From: AC-32 sp963755635
GTDB taxonomy: Bacteria > Actinomycetota > Thermoleophilia > Gaiellales > Gaiellaceae
Length of the DNA stretch: 64,000 nt
Assembly: GCA_963755635.1 (NCBI GenBank)
Contig: CAVWKS010000036.1
Span: 434,001-498,000 of the forward strand
Direction of reading: 5' to 3'
Made by a program: the position numbers and the translations under genes. Below are positions 25,189 to 33,719 of this stretch, in pieces. The notes beneath the pieces are model-generated. The model saw only the letters and a program-made list of their open reading frames with translations. It ran no database searches and was not told where the DNA came from. Within the stretch, counting starts at the first letter, position 1; every line of letters starts with the position of its first letter.

Positions 25189-25462
25189 CGAGCTCGCCTT
25201 CGACCCAGGCTTGTAGCTCCTCGAGCGCGTCGAGCGCCGCTTCGAGCTCGCGTAGCTCAGCGCGGGTGGCTCGCTCGTCGAGGGCGCCGAGCAGACCGAG
25301 CGCCTCGAGCCGCTCGACGGCGGTCTCCGTCAGCTCGCCGCGGGCGCGCTGCTCGATTGCGGCCTGCCGGAGCCGCGAGCGCGCGCGCTCGGCGCGGGCG
25401 GCCAGGCTTGCGGCCTCCCCGGCCAGCTGGTCCGCATAGATCGCGAGCTCGACGGAGCGCAC
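25175..25462 (-). CDS. small helical coiled-coil protein
   Basis: A 95-residue Ala/Leu/Glu/Arg-rich protein that should be almost entirely alpha-helical with heptad-like spacing (LAARAERARSRLRQAAIEQR). No family recognised. It starts with GTG 25460-25462, 9 nt after the endonuclease III stop, as last gene of the repair cluster; GGAGG lies just upstream but very close to the GTG. Composition alone could mislead, so the call rests mainly on position and on the absence of a better frame. Confidence 0.5.
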   Translation of the reverse strand: MRSVELAIYADQLAGEAASLAARAERARSRLRQAAIEQRARGELTETAVERLEALGLLGALDERATRAELRELEAALDALEELQAWVEGELATAA

Positions 25463-25471
25463 TCCTCCAGG

Positions 25472-26173
25472 CTACGCCCGCGCGCGTGACGCCTTTGTCC
25501 CAACTTCGACACGACTTGCAGGACAGAGGTCGTTCAGGACGCAGACCTCACACTGCGGCTTGCGGGCGATACAGACGCGGCGGCCGTGCCAGATCAGCAG
25601 GTGAGGGAAGCGGTTCCAGTCCGCGCGCGGGACGAGCCGCATCAGGTCGCGCTCGATCTTGACCGGGTCCTCCTGCCGCGTCAGGCCGAGCCGCTGCGAG
25701 AGCCGGCGCACATGTGTGTCGACAACGACGCCCTCGGCCGCGCCGCGCTCGGCGACGACGACGTTAGCCGTCTTGCGCGCGACCCCCTGTAGCCGGAGCA
25801 GCTCGTCCATGCGAGCGGGCACCTGCCCGTCGAACTCCTCGAGCAGGATCTGCATCGTCGCGCGGATCGCCTTCGCCTTCTGCCGGAAGAAGCCGGTTGC
25901 GCGGATGTCGTTCTCGAGCTCCTCGGGAGGCACGGCGAGGTAGTCCTCGGGCCGCTTGTACTTCTCGAACAGCCGCTCGGTGACGCGATTGACGTTCACG
26001 TCGGTCGTCTGCGCGGAGAGCATCACCGAGACGAGCAGCTCGAGGTCGCTGCGAAACCGCAGGGCGATCGTGGCGTCAGGGTGCTCGGCCGCAAGCCGCT
26101 CGATGATCGGGCGGATCCGCTCCCGCTTCGGGCCGACCCGCCGCCTCGCCTCGGCGACATAGCTGCGGGCCAT
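25472..26173 (-). CDS. nth: endonuclease III
   Basis: A 233-residue DNA glycosylase/AP lyase for oxidised pyrimidines. The helix-hairpin-helix with catalytic Lys is LRLQGVARKTANVVVAE, the catalytic Asp is in VVDTHVRRLSQRLG, and the 4Fe-4S cluster has the standard C-x6-C-x2-C-x5-C spacing (CIARKPQCEVCVLNDLC). The ATG at 26171-26173 overlaps the stop of the AddA-like gene (TGATG), showing translational coupling with the helicase-nuclease. A longer reading upstream lacks homology. Confidence 0.95.
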   Translation of the reverse strand: MARSYVAEARRRVGPKRERIRPIIERLAAEHPDATIALRFRSDLELLVSVMLSAQTTDVNVNRVTERLFEKYKRPEDYLAVPPEELENDIRATGFFRQKAKAIRATMQILLEEFDGQVPARMDELLRLQGVARKTANVVVAERGAAEGVVVDTHVRRLSQRLGLTRQEDPVKIERDLMRLVPRADWNRFPHLLIWHGRRVCIARKPQCEVCVLNDLCPASRVEVGTKASRARA

Positions 26174-29100
26174 CAGCCGGCGTTGTAGAGACGCGGGCCC
26201 GCGCAGACGAGGTCGAGCGCGGGACAGTCGGAGCACGTGAACTCGCTCGGCGTCGGGCGGAACTCGCCCGCGTTGATCTTCGCGATCGCCGCAGAGAGCT
26301 CGGCCTCGAGCGCCGGGGCCTCTTCCGCCTTGTAACAGACTGTTACTAGGTCGTTCGGGCGCTCGAGGAACTGGTAGACGACCTCGACCTCCTCGACGCC
26401 GCAGCGGAAGCAGGCCAGCGCGTAGACGAGGCGCTGGAGGTGGTAGTCGCCCTCGACGACCTCGGCAGGCTCGAGCTCCAGCGCCGCGAGCGCGTTCGTC
26501 TTGTAGTCGACGACCAGCGCGCGCGAGCCGTCGAGCTGGAGCACGTCGAGCCGGCCGTGGAGGAGGACGCCGTCGTGCTCGAACGCGAACGGTCGCTCGG
26601 GAGCGGCTCCCTCGAGCGAGGCGATCCGCGAGGCGAGCTCCGACGAGCAGTACGCCTCGACGAACCCACGGATGCGCGCGAGCTCATCGTCCGTCACTGC
26701 CGGGTAGCGCGCGCGGACGAGCTCGTCCAGGCCCTCGGGCACGGCCGGCGCGCCCAGGTCGACGCGTTCGAGCAGCATGTGGACTGCGTCCCCGAGCTCG
26801 GTCGCGGCGAGCCCTTCCCGGCCGGGAACCGATCCCCCGGCCTCACGCGGCCGCAGGCCGACCACCCGTTCGGCGAAGTAGCGATACGAGCACTGCTCGA
26901 AGAGCGAGAGCGCCGAGTACGAGAGCCGGCGCACGCGGTGCAGCGGCGGCTCGGCCACCTCGGGCAGCGGGGCAAGCGTGGGCGCCTCGGCCGCCGCCGC
27001 CCCGTTCGCCGAGACGTCGAACAGCTCGAGCTGCCGCTCTACCTCGGGCGGCACCTCGACGACCGGCTCCTCGGCGAAGCGGTCGACCCGCAGCAGCAGC
27101 CGCGCGCCCTCGCGCTCGATCTCGACCGGCCCGGCCTCCTCGAGCTCGCTCAGCCCGAGCCGCTGCAGCACCCAGCCGATCGGCGTGCGCGCGTCGGCCC
27201 CGCCCTCGCCGACCGCGCCGGAGACGATCAGCCGGTCGATCGCGCGCGTCATCGCGACGTAGTAGAGGCGCAGCCGCTCGGCCTCCTGCGCGTCGTGCTC
27301 GGCCGCCTTGACTTCCTCGTACTCGGCGGTCGAGAGCCGCTTCCCGCTCGAGGGGTGCGCGACGCGGAAGCCGAGCCGTCCATCCGGCAGGCAGAGGATC
27401 TCGTCCGGGTCGCTACGGCCGTAGTCGCGGCCCGCGTCGGCCACTACGACGACCTTGAACTCGAGCCCCTTCGCCGAGTGGATCGTCAGCAGCCGGATCA
27501 CGTCCGTGCCCTCTTCCTCGGCGGCGGCCTCGAGCTCAGACGCGCCGACCGCGTCCTGCTCGGCGACGAAGCGGACGAAGCCCTCGATGTCCGGGCCGCG
27601 CAGCTCCTCGTACGAGCGCGCCAGCCGCGCGAGCTTGCGCAGGTTCGCGTAGCGGCGCCTGCCGTCCCACTGTGCCAGCACCGCGAGGTCGTAGTCGTGC
27701 GCGCAGACGATCTGCTCGCAGAGGCGCTCGAGCGTCAGCGACGGTGCCTGAGCCGCGAGCCGGTCGTAGCGCTGCTTGAACGCCTGGAAGAGCCGCGCGT
27801 CGCGCGTCGAGACGCCCTCGGGCAGGCCCTTCTCGAGACCCGCGAAGAGCGGCCGCTTCGGCGCCGCGCGGCGCAGGAGGACGAGCGCGTCGTTCGAGAC
27901 GCCGACGAACGGCGAGGCGAGCACCGAGACCAGCGCCTCGTCGTCGTAGCGGTTGTGCAGCAGGCGCAGGTACGCGAGCAGGTCGACGACCTGCTGCTGG
28001 TGGTAGTAGTCGCGCCCGGTCGCGCGGAAGGTCGGCAGGCCGAGCGCCCGGAGCTCCGACTCGTAGACACGCGCGTCCGTCCCCGCGGCGAACAGGAGCA
28101 CGATCTCGCCGGGCTCCGCCTCGCCCGTGTCGACGAGCTCGCGCACACGCGCGGCGATGTGCCGCGCCTCCGCCTCGCGCCAGTGCGTGCCGGTGCCCTT
28201 GTACGTGTCCTTGTCCGTGACGAGCAGCTCGACGGCAGGCCCGAACGCTGGGTCGGCGAAGCGCCCGGCCGCGGTGAGCGGATGGAACGTCTCGCCGAAG
28301 TCGCCCGCGAACAGGTAGTTGACGACGTCGAGCACCTCCGGCCGTGAGCGGTAGTTGTGCGTCAGCGCGAGCACGCCGCCGACCTGCTCTCGCCGCTCGC
28401 GGAAGACCGTGACGTCCGCGTGCCGGAAGCGGTAGATCGACTGGAACTCGTCTCCGACGAAAAAGAGCTCTCCGTCCTCGCGTGCGAGCAGGTCGATCAG
28501 CTCGCACTGGAGGCGATTCGTGTCCTGGAACTCGTCGACCATCAGCGAGCGAAAGCGCCAGCTCTCGCGCTCGCGGATCTCCTCGTGCTCCTGGAGAAGC
28601 GAGCGCGCGAGTGTCTGCAGGTCTTCGAAGTCGAGTGCCGACTCGCGGTCCTTCGCCGCGCCGTAGGCACGGTCGTAGGTGAGCAGGAGCTCCTGCAGGA
28701 GCTCGCCGTCCTCGGCTGCGAGCGCCTCGAGCGCTGCGGCCTCGACCGCGTGGCGCGCCTCCTCCAGCTCCGCCCCCGGCGCGAGGTCGGAGAGATCGAG
28801 CAGCGACTCGGGCCCGGGCTTGCTCGCCAGGAACTGCGCGAGCTCGCCGTCGGCGAGCGCGGCCAGCTCCGCGACGCGCGCTTCGAGCTGGAGGTCGGTC
28901 GTGAGGTCGAACTTGAGCGGCAACCCCGAGGAACGCAGCGTCTCGTGGACGCCCGTCAGCATCTTCCGGAGCCGGCGCGCGCCGTACGCCGCGAGCAGCC
29001 GCAGCCGGTTCGGATCGTCGCCGCAGAACTCTTCGAGCGCCGTCCGGAACGCCTCGCCGCGCAGGACGCGCCCCTGGCTGTCGTCGACGACCCGGAAGCG

Positions 29101-29442
29101 CGGGTCGATCCCAGCCTCGAACGGATAGGCGCGCAGCAACCGGTGGCAGAAGCCATGGATGGTCGAGATCCAGGCTGCGTCGAGGTCGCGCGCAAGGTCG
29201 TGCCGACCGAGCTCGCGCAGCCGCTGGCGGATCCGCGCGCGCAGCTCGCCGGCGGCGCGCTCGGTGTAGGTGATCACGAGGATCGAGTCGACGTCGAGCC
29301 CGCGCTCGCAGACCGCGCGGCAGAAGCGTTCGACGATGACGGTCGTCTTACCGGTGCCCGCGCCCGCGGAGACGAAGACGACCCCGGGCTCGTCGATCGC
29401 CCGCTGCTGCTCCGTGTTCGGGGCTGCCGCCACGACGTTCAC
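26173..29442 (-). CDS. AddA-like UvrD/RecB-type helicase-nuclease
   Basis: A 1089-residue ATP-dependent exonuclease subunit. SF1 helicase motifs in order: Walker A SAGAGTGKTTVIVERF, Ia VITYTERAAGELRARI, II VDEFQDTNRLQCELI, III VGDEFQSIYRFRHADV, IV LTHNYRSRPEVLD, V TIHSAKGLEFKVVVVAD, VI YVAMTRAIDRLIVSG. The C-terminal PD-(D/E)XK nuclease keeps VVDYKTN. Cys in EQCSYRYFAERV and three in FTCSDCPALDLVC can hold a 4Fe-4S staple, usual in AddB and AdnA nucleases. GTG 29440-29442 overlaps the upstream nuclease gene by 4 nt (GTGA). Acts in double-strand-break end resection. Confidence 0.9.
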   Translation of the reverse strand: MNVVAAAPNTEQQRAIDEPGVVFVSAGAGTGKTTVIVERFCRAVCERGLDVDSILVITYTERAAGELRARIRQRLRELGRHDLARDLDAAWISTIHGFCHRLLRAYPFEAGIDPRFRVVDDSQGRVLRGEAFRTALEEFCGDDPNRLRLLAAYGARRLRKMLTGVHETLRSSGLPLKFDLTTDLQLEARVAELAALADGELAQFLASKPGPESLLDLSDLAPGAELEEARHAVEAAALEALAAEDGELLQELLLTYDRAYGAAKDRESALDFEDLQTLARSLLQEHEEIRERESWRFRSLMVDEFQDTNRLQCELIDLLAREDGELFFVGDEFQSIYRFRHADVTVFRERREQVGGVLALTHNYRSRPEVLDVVNYLFAGDFGETFHPLTAAGRFADPAFGPAVELLVTDKDTYKGTGTHWREAEARHIAARVRELVDTGEAEPGEIVLLFAAGTDARVYESELRALGLPTFRATGRDYYHQQQVVDLLAYLRLLHNRYDDEALVSVLASPFVGVSNDALVLLRRAAPKRPLFAGLEKGLPEGVSTRDARLFQAFKQRYDRLAAQAPSLTLERLCEQIVCAHDYDLAVLAQWDGRRRYANLRKLARLARSYEELRGPDIEGFVRFVAEQDAVGASELEAAAEEEGTDVIRLLTIHSAKGLEFKVVVVADAGRDYGRSDPDEILCLPDGRLGFRVAHPSSGKRLSTAEYEEVKAAEHDAQEAERLRLYYVAMTRAIDRLIVSGAVGEGGADARTPIGWVLQRLGLSELEEAGPVEIEREGARLLLRVDRFAEEPVVEVPPEVERQLELFDVSANGAAAAEAPTLAPLPEVAEPPLHRVRRLSYSALSLFEQCSYRYFAERVVGLRPREAGGSVPGREGLAATELGDAVHMLLERVDLGAPAVPEGLDELVRARYPAVTDDELARIRGFVEAYCSSELASRIASLEGAAPERPFAFEHDGVLLHGRLDVLQLDGSRALVVDYKTNALAALELEPAEVVEGDYHLQRLVYALACFRCGVEEVEVVYQFLERPNDLVTVCYKAEEAPALEAELSAAIAKINAGEFRPTPSEFTCSDCPALDLVCAGPRLYNAG

Positions 29443-32354
29443 GTGCGCTTCACCCGGCACATCGGCCAGCGGTCGCACCAGCTCGGGCACGGGAAGCCGC
29501 CCTTCGGATCGTGGCGCACATCGCCGTCGCGGATCCGCGCGACCACGCCGCGCGCATGCTCCTGCGCCCGCTCGATCTGGCCCCAGAACGCGTCCTCGTC
29601 AAGGTAGTCGTTGCGCGAGTAGCCCGGGACGCCGTCCTCGCGCGACTCGGCGCGAAGAAGCCCGCGCGCCTGGCCCTCGCCGCCGAGCGCGCGGTAGACC
29701 CCGCCGAGCGGCTCGATCCCGACGAGGTCGCGCAGGACGAGCATGTAGAGCGGGATCTGCAGGTGGAGCTCGGTCTCGATCTTGCGCGCCGAGTGGGCGG
29801 TCTTGCCGGACTTGTAGTCGAGCACCATCCCGCGGGCGCCGAACGGGTCGCGGTCGATCCGGTCGATCTTCCCGGAGATCGTGAAGCCGCCCAGGTCGAG
29901 CCCGCGCTGCAGCTCCGGGGCCGAGCGCTCCGAGCCGAACGAGACCTCGAAGCGGTGCGGGACGAGCGGCGACGGCGACTCGGCCTCGCCGCGGACGAGC
30001 TGCTCGAGATCGCGCGAGAGGCCGGCCTCCAGCTCTCGCCGCTCGAGCTCCGGGACGTCGCCGCCGACGTGCGCCTCCAGCGCCGCGGCGAGGCATTCGC
30101 GCAGGAGCTCGAGCGCCTCGGCCAGATTCTCCGGCTGGACGCGCTCCGCGCCCGTCGCCTTCGGTAGGCCCTTGAAGAAGCTGTAGAGCGCCTGGTGCGC
30201 GACCGTCCCGCGCAGGCGCACGTCGACCTCGGCGTCGATCGTCCGCGGCGACACGACACGGTCGATCAGCCAGAGCGACGAGCAGTCGGCGAAGCGCTCG
30301 AGGTCGGTGACGGAGAAGCTCGCCTTCTGGCGCAGCTCCTCGAGCACGGCGGGATGCGTGAGACGGGTCGGGCGCTCGAACGCGGCCAAAGCGCGGTCGA
30401 GGCGGCGCTCCCAGCCGTTCGCGCGGGCGAGCGCCTCGGCCGTCCCCTGCTCGGTGGCCGCGAGCGAGCCGAGCGCGCGGAGCCGTTCCCGGTCGCTCGG
30501 CGCGCCTTCGAGCGGCCAGGTCAGCGCGGCGAGCGGCCGGCGGCGCGTCCAGCGCTCGAGCTCGTCGGCGGCGAACAGCGCACGGGCCTCCTCCCAGAAC
30601 GGGCTCGGCTCGCGCGGGGCGCCGTCGTCGGTCGCAGCCTCGCGGACGAGGTAGAGGCGCCGGGTCGGCCGCGTGCACGCGGTGTAGAAGAGGTAGCGGT
30701 CGCGCGAGACCGGGTCGGTGCGAAGCAGGCGGCCGGCGCGGGAGGCGCGCTCGAGCTCGGCCTTGCGCTCCTCGTCGAGGAACGGCGAGCCCAGGCTGCG
30801 GCGCGGCAGGCGTCCCTCGTCGAGGCCGAGGAGAAAGACGACCTCGAAGCGGCGGGTGCGCGCGTCGAGCAGGTCGAGCACGGCAACGCGCCCGGCCTGG
30901 CCCCCGCGCGGAAGCGAGACGCGCCCGGCGTCGAGCAGCGCGACCACGTCCTCTCGCGCCAGATCGCCGCCGAGCTCGCGCCAGCCCTCGAGCTCGGTCA
31001 GCAGGCGCCTCACCCGTTCGTGCACGCGCAGGTCGAGCCGCGCCTGCTCGCGCGTCGGCGGCGATTCGAGGCCGTACGCAGCGCGGAGCATCGCGCGGGC
31101 GAGCGTCTCGACCGCGGCGACCGGATCCTCGGCGGCGCGCAGCGGCTCGAGGTGCGGCAGCGGCTGGCCGCGGAGCTTCTGCACCTCCTCCTCGACCCGC
31201 GCGGGCTGGCTGACACCGCGGCCGCGCAGGCGTCCTTCCAGGAAGTCGGCGTGGGCGCGCGTCAGGCCGGAGTACGGCGAGCGCAGGAATGAGAAGAGGT
31301 CGCGCCGGTGGCCGTCGAGCCAGGCGTAGCGGAGCAGCGCCAGCAGCGCCTGGCCGAAGGGCGTCTGGCCGAGCCGGACACGGCCCTCGAGCGCATACGG
31401 GATCCCGAGCGTGCCGAACGCCGTGTCGAGCGCCGCCCGCCAGCGGTCGAGGCCGGGGCAGACGACTGCGATCTCCTCGGCGGGCGTCCCGGCGCGGAGG
31501 AGCGTCAGTGTCTCGTCGGCGACGAGCTCGAGCGTCCCGCGCAGGCCGGCGCCCTCGAGGAAGCGAAGCGAGCCGTCGAGCGGCGGGGCATCGCCGGGCT
31601 CGCCGAAGAGCGTGCGCTCGAGATGCGCGAGCACGGGCGAACGCGCGGTGGGGCTGGGCGGCAGCTCCTCGGTCGAGTCGGCGAGCGCCGCCAGGTCCTC
31701 AGCGGTCCGCGAGAGCGACGCGAAGGCGTCGCGGCCGGGCTCGTAGGGGAGCGACACCGTCACCTCCGAGCGGCCCGCGAGCGCCTCGAGCAGCGACCAC
31801 TCGGCGCCGGTCAGGTCCTCGAAGCCGTAGGCGAAAACCGGCCTGCCGTCCCACGCCTCGAGCTCACCCGCGACCCGCTCGGCCGCGTAGCGGCGCTCGA
31901 GCTCGCGGTCCCAGAGGCCGAGGCGGTCGAGCTCCTCGCGGTAGGCCGCGTAGAGCTCGGCCAGTTCCCCGTCCAGCTCACCCGGCTCGACGAGCGCGGA
32001 CTCGAGCTCGGCCACGGTCGAGCCGAGCGCGTCGGCGAAGCCGGCGAACCGCGCCGAGCGTCCCTGCGCCCGCGCGACCACGCGCCGCAGCAGCAGCGTC
32101 CGCTGCGCCTCGGAGACGACCGGCCTGTGCGCCCCGTTCCCTCGCGCGATCCGCTCGAACAGGTCGTCGAACGTGCCGATCGAGCCGCCGAGCAGCGCCC
32201 CCGCGCGCGCGAGCAGCTCCCGCTCGGCGCGGTCGACGTCCGGCCGGTTCGGCACGATCAGGACTGGATCGGATTCGAGCGCGCCCAGGTAGCGCTCGAG
32301 CAGAAGCGCGACTTTCCCAGCGTTAGCCGGGCCTGCGAGCAGGCTGAGAGCCAT
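29439..32354 (-). CDS. AddB-like PD-(D/E)XK nuclease subunit
   Basis: A 971-residue partner of the AddA-like protein. The N-terminal nucleotide-binding loop reads GPANAGKVALL, with Val where Ser/Thr should follow the Lys, so helicase ATPase activity is probably lost. AddB/RecC-style markers include VVFLLGLDEGRLPRR. The C-terminal nuclease has GKIDRID and VLDYKSGK, and Cys in FADCSSLW plus CPSWCDRWPMC form a second Fe-S staple. It is first of a coupled chain with the helicase, nth and a small gene. Two nuclease domains and two Fe-S sites per heterodimer are expected, as in AddAB. Confidence 0.87.
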   Translation of the reverse strand: MALSLLAGPANAGKVALLLERYLGALESDPVLIVPNRPDVDRAERELLARAGALLGGSIGTFDDLFERIARGNGAHRPVVSEAQRTLLLRRVVARAQGRSARFAGFADALGSTVAELESALVEPGELDGELAELYAAYREELDRLGLWDRELERRYAAERVAGELEAWDGRPVFAYGFEDLTGAEWSLLEALAGRSEVTVSLPYEPGRDAFASLSRTAEDLAALADSTEELPPSPTARSPVLAHLERTLFGEPGDAPPLDGSLRFLEGAGLRGTLELVADETLTLLRAGTPAEEIAVVCPGLDRWRAALDTAFGTLGIPYALEGRVRLGQTPFGQALLALLRYAWLDGHRRDLFSFLRSPYSGLTRAHADFLEGRLRGRGVSQPARVEEEVQKLRGQPLPHLEPLRAAEDPVAAVETLARAMLRAAYGLESPPTREQARLDLRVHERVRRLLTELEGWRELGGDLAREDVVALLDAGRVSLPRGGQAGRVAVLDLLDARTRRFEVVFLLGLDEGRLPRRSLGSPFLDEERKAELERASRAGRLLRTDPVSRDRYLFYTACTRPTRRLYLVREAATDDGAPREPSPFWEEARALFAADELERWTRRRPLAALTWPLEGAPSDRERLRALGSLAATEQGTAEALARANGWERRLDRALAAFERPTRLTHPAVLEELRQKASFSVTDLERFADCSSLWLIDRVVSPRTIDAEVDVRLRGTVAHQALYSFFKGLPKATGAERVQPENLAEALELLRECLAAALEAHVGGDVPELERRELEAGLSRDLEQLVRGEAESPSPLVPHRFEVSFGSERSAPELQRGLDLGGFTISGKIDRIDRDPFGARGMVLDYKSGKTAHSARKIETELHLQIPLYMLVLRDLVGIEPLGGVYRALGGEGQARGLLRAESREDGVPGYSRNDYLDEDAFWGQIERAQEHARGVVARIRDGDVRHDPKGGFPCPSWCDRWPMCRVKRT

Positions 32355-32402
32355 CGGCCCATCCTAGTGATGGACGCCGACGGCTCTCGACCGTTTTTCG
32401 GG

Positions 32403-32600
32403 CTATGCCGCCGCGGCCTTCGGGCGGCGGCCGCGGCGCGCCGCGGCGTGGCCGGGCAGCTCGCCGGCGCAGTTGTCGCAGAGGTCCGCCTGCTTCGAGC
32501 CGCGGCGGGCGTCGGTGAAGTTCAGGCGCATCGTCGCGCCTTTTCCTTCGCTGATTTCCTTGCCGCAGTTGTCGCACACGAGGACTGTCTTCCGAGCCAA
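32403..32600 (-). CDS. zinc-finger protein with AT-hook-like tail
   Basis: A 65-residue basic protein. Two Cys pairs (CDNCGKE at 9-15 and CDNCAGE at 41-47) should bind one zinc. The C-terminus RRGRRPKAAAA contains an AT-hook-like GRRP core. The start is TTG 32598-32600 with AGGAGG 6 nt upstream; no ATG competes. It lies 48 nt before the AddB-like gene in the same direction. The design suggests a small nucleoid or transcription-associated protein; target unknown. Confidence 0.75.
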   Translation of the reverse strand: MARKTVLVCDNCGKEISEGKGATMRLNFTDARRGSKQADLCDNCAGELPGHAAARRGRRPKAAAA

Positions 32601-32638
32601 GTCGGGCCTCCTGGATTCGTAGTTAATGGCGGCGAATT

Positions 32639-33661
32639 CTAGGCGGCTCTCCGCGCGCGTCGAATTCGATGCGACCTTAGCAGGCTGAGCAGGCTTTGCT
32701 CTTCGACATCGAGCTCGACATCGCGAGCGCCAACCACGCGTAAATGACGTGGACGAAAGTCATCAATTGTTCGCCCGTCGAGATACTGCTCGACCACGGC
32801 CGGGCTCACATACGACGCACGCGCGACTGCCGGTGTATTTCCCAGGCGTTCGCCAACCGTGCGCATGACCGCGGCGACATTGCGCTTCGCCTCGGTTTCC
32901 GTCTCGGCCGCACCGCGTTCGGCCAGCGCAACCGCCGCGAGCAGCGTGCCGCCCCAGGTCCGGAAATCCTTCGCGGTGAACTCCTCGCCGAGATACTGCT
33001 CGATGTAGTCGTTCAGCTTGCGTCCCGTGAAGCTGCAGAGCTCGCCCGTGTCGGCGCTGCAGTAGCGGAAGAGCCGCCGCCCACCCGGCGCCGCGAGCAG
33101 CAGCCGCACCGCAGCCGCGAGCTCTTCGTCGACCAGCGCGGTCCGGACCAGGACGCGGTGCTTGCCGCGGAAGCGGAAGGTGATCCGGCTGCCTCGCACG
33201 CGCACGTGTCCCTTGCGCAGCGTCGTGATCCCGAAGGTGCGGAACTGCTTCGCATAGCGCTCGTCGCCGACGCGAAACCAGCCGAGGTTGATCAGCCGGA
33301 CCGCGACCGCAGCCGTCCATTCGAACGTGAGCGGTTCGGCCTGCATGTGGTCGGCCATCGCCTGGCGCAGCTCCGGTAGCCGCTCGCCGAAGCGGATGAG
33401 CTTGTCGAACTTCGCCTGCTCCTGCTGCGCCCTGAAGTCCGGGTGGTAGAGGTACTGCACGCGGCCCGCGCTGTCGATCCCGGTCGCCTGCAGCTTCGCG
33501 CCCGACCGCGGCGAGATCCGCACGTCGCGCCACGCCGGCGGAATCCGCAACGAGTCGATCCGCTCGAGCGCCGCCTCGTCGCGGATCGGCTTGCCGCGCG
33601 AGTCGACGTAGCGGAACCGTCCGCGCGAACCGAGCCGTCTCCATCCTCCCCTGCGAGCCAT
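32639..33661 (-). CDS. DNA topoisomerase IB
   Basis: A 340-residue poxvirus/bacterial-type topoisomerase I that relaxes supercoils through a 3'-phosphotyrosyl link. N-terminal domain: GRFRYVDSRGKPI and PPAWRDVRISP. Catalytic domain: KQFRTFGITTLRKGHVRVRG with active-site Arg, FTGRKLNDYIEQYLG, FRTWGGTLLAA and the nucleophile Tyr in ARASYVSPAVVEQYLDG. The ATG at 33659-33661 begins with basic MARRGGWRRLGS; the frame remains open upstream but has no family sequence. Reads in the same direction as the repair cluster. Confidence 0.93.
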   Translation of the reverse strand: MARRGGWRRLGSRGRFRYVDSRGKPIRDEAALERIDSLRIPPAWRDVRISPRSGAKLQATGIDSAGRVQYLYHPDFRAQQEQAKFDKLIRFGERLPELRQAMADHMQAEPLTFEWTAAVAVRLINLGWFRVGDERYAKQFRTFGITTLRKGHVRVRGSRITFRFRGKHRVLVRTALVDEELAAAVRLLLAAPGGRRLFRYCSADTGELCSFTGRKLNDYIEQYLGEEFTAKDFRTWGGTLLAAVALAERGAAETETEAKRNVAAVMRTVGERLGNTPAVARASYVSPAVVEQYLDGRTIDDFRPRHLRVVGARDVELDVEEQSLLSLLRSHRIRRARRAA

Positions 33662-33719
33662 AGAGTCTCCGGTGTAGCCGCGCGGCCGCAGTCCTAATCC
33701 CGGGAGGTGAAGGCGGCTG

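Noticed and set aside
26440..28347. 635-residue plus-strand frame opposite the AddA-like gene
   Set aside because: No recognisable domain; lies wholly over helicase motifs on the other strand.
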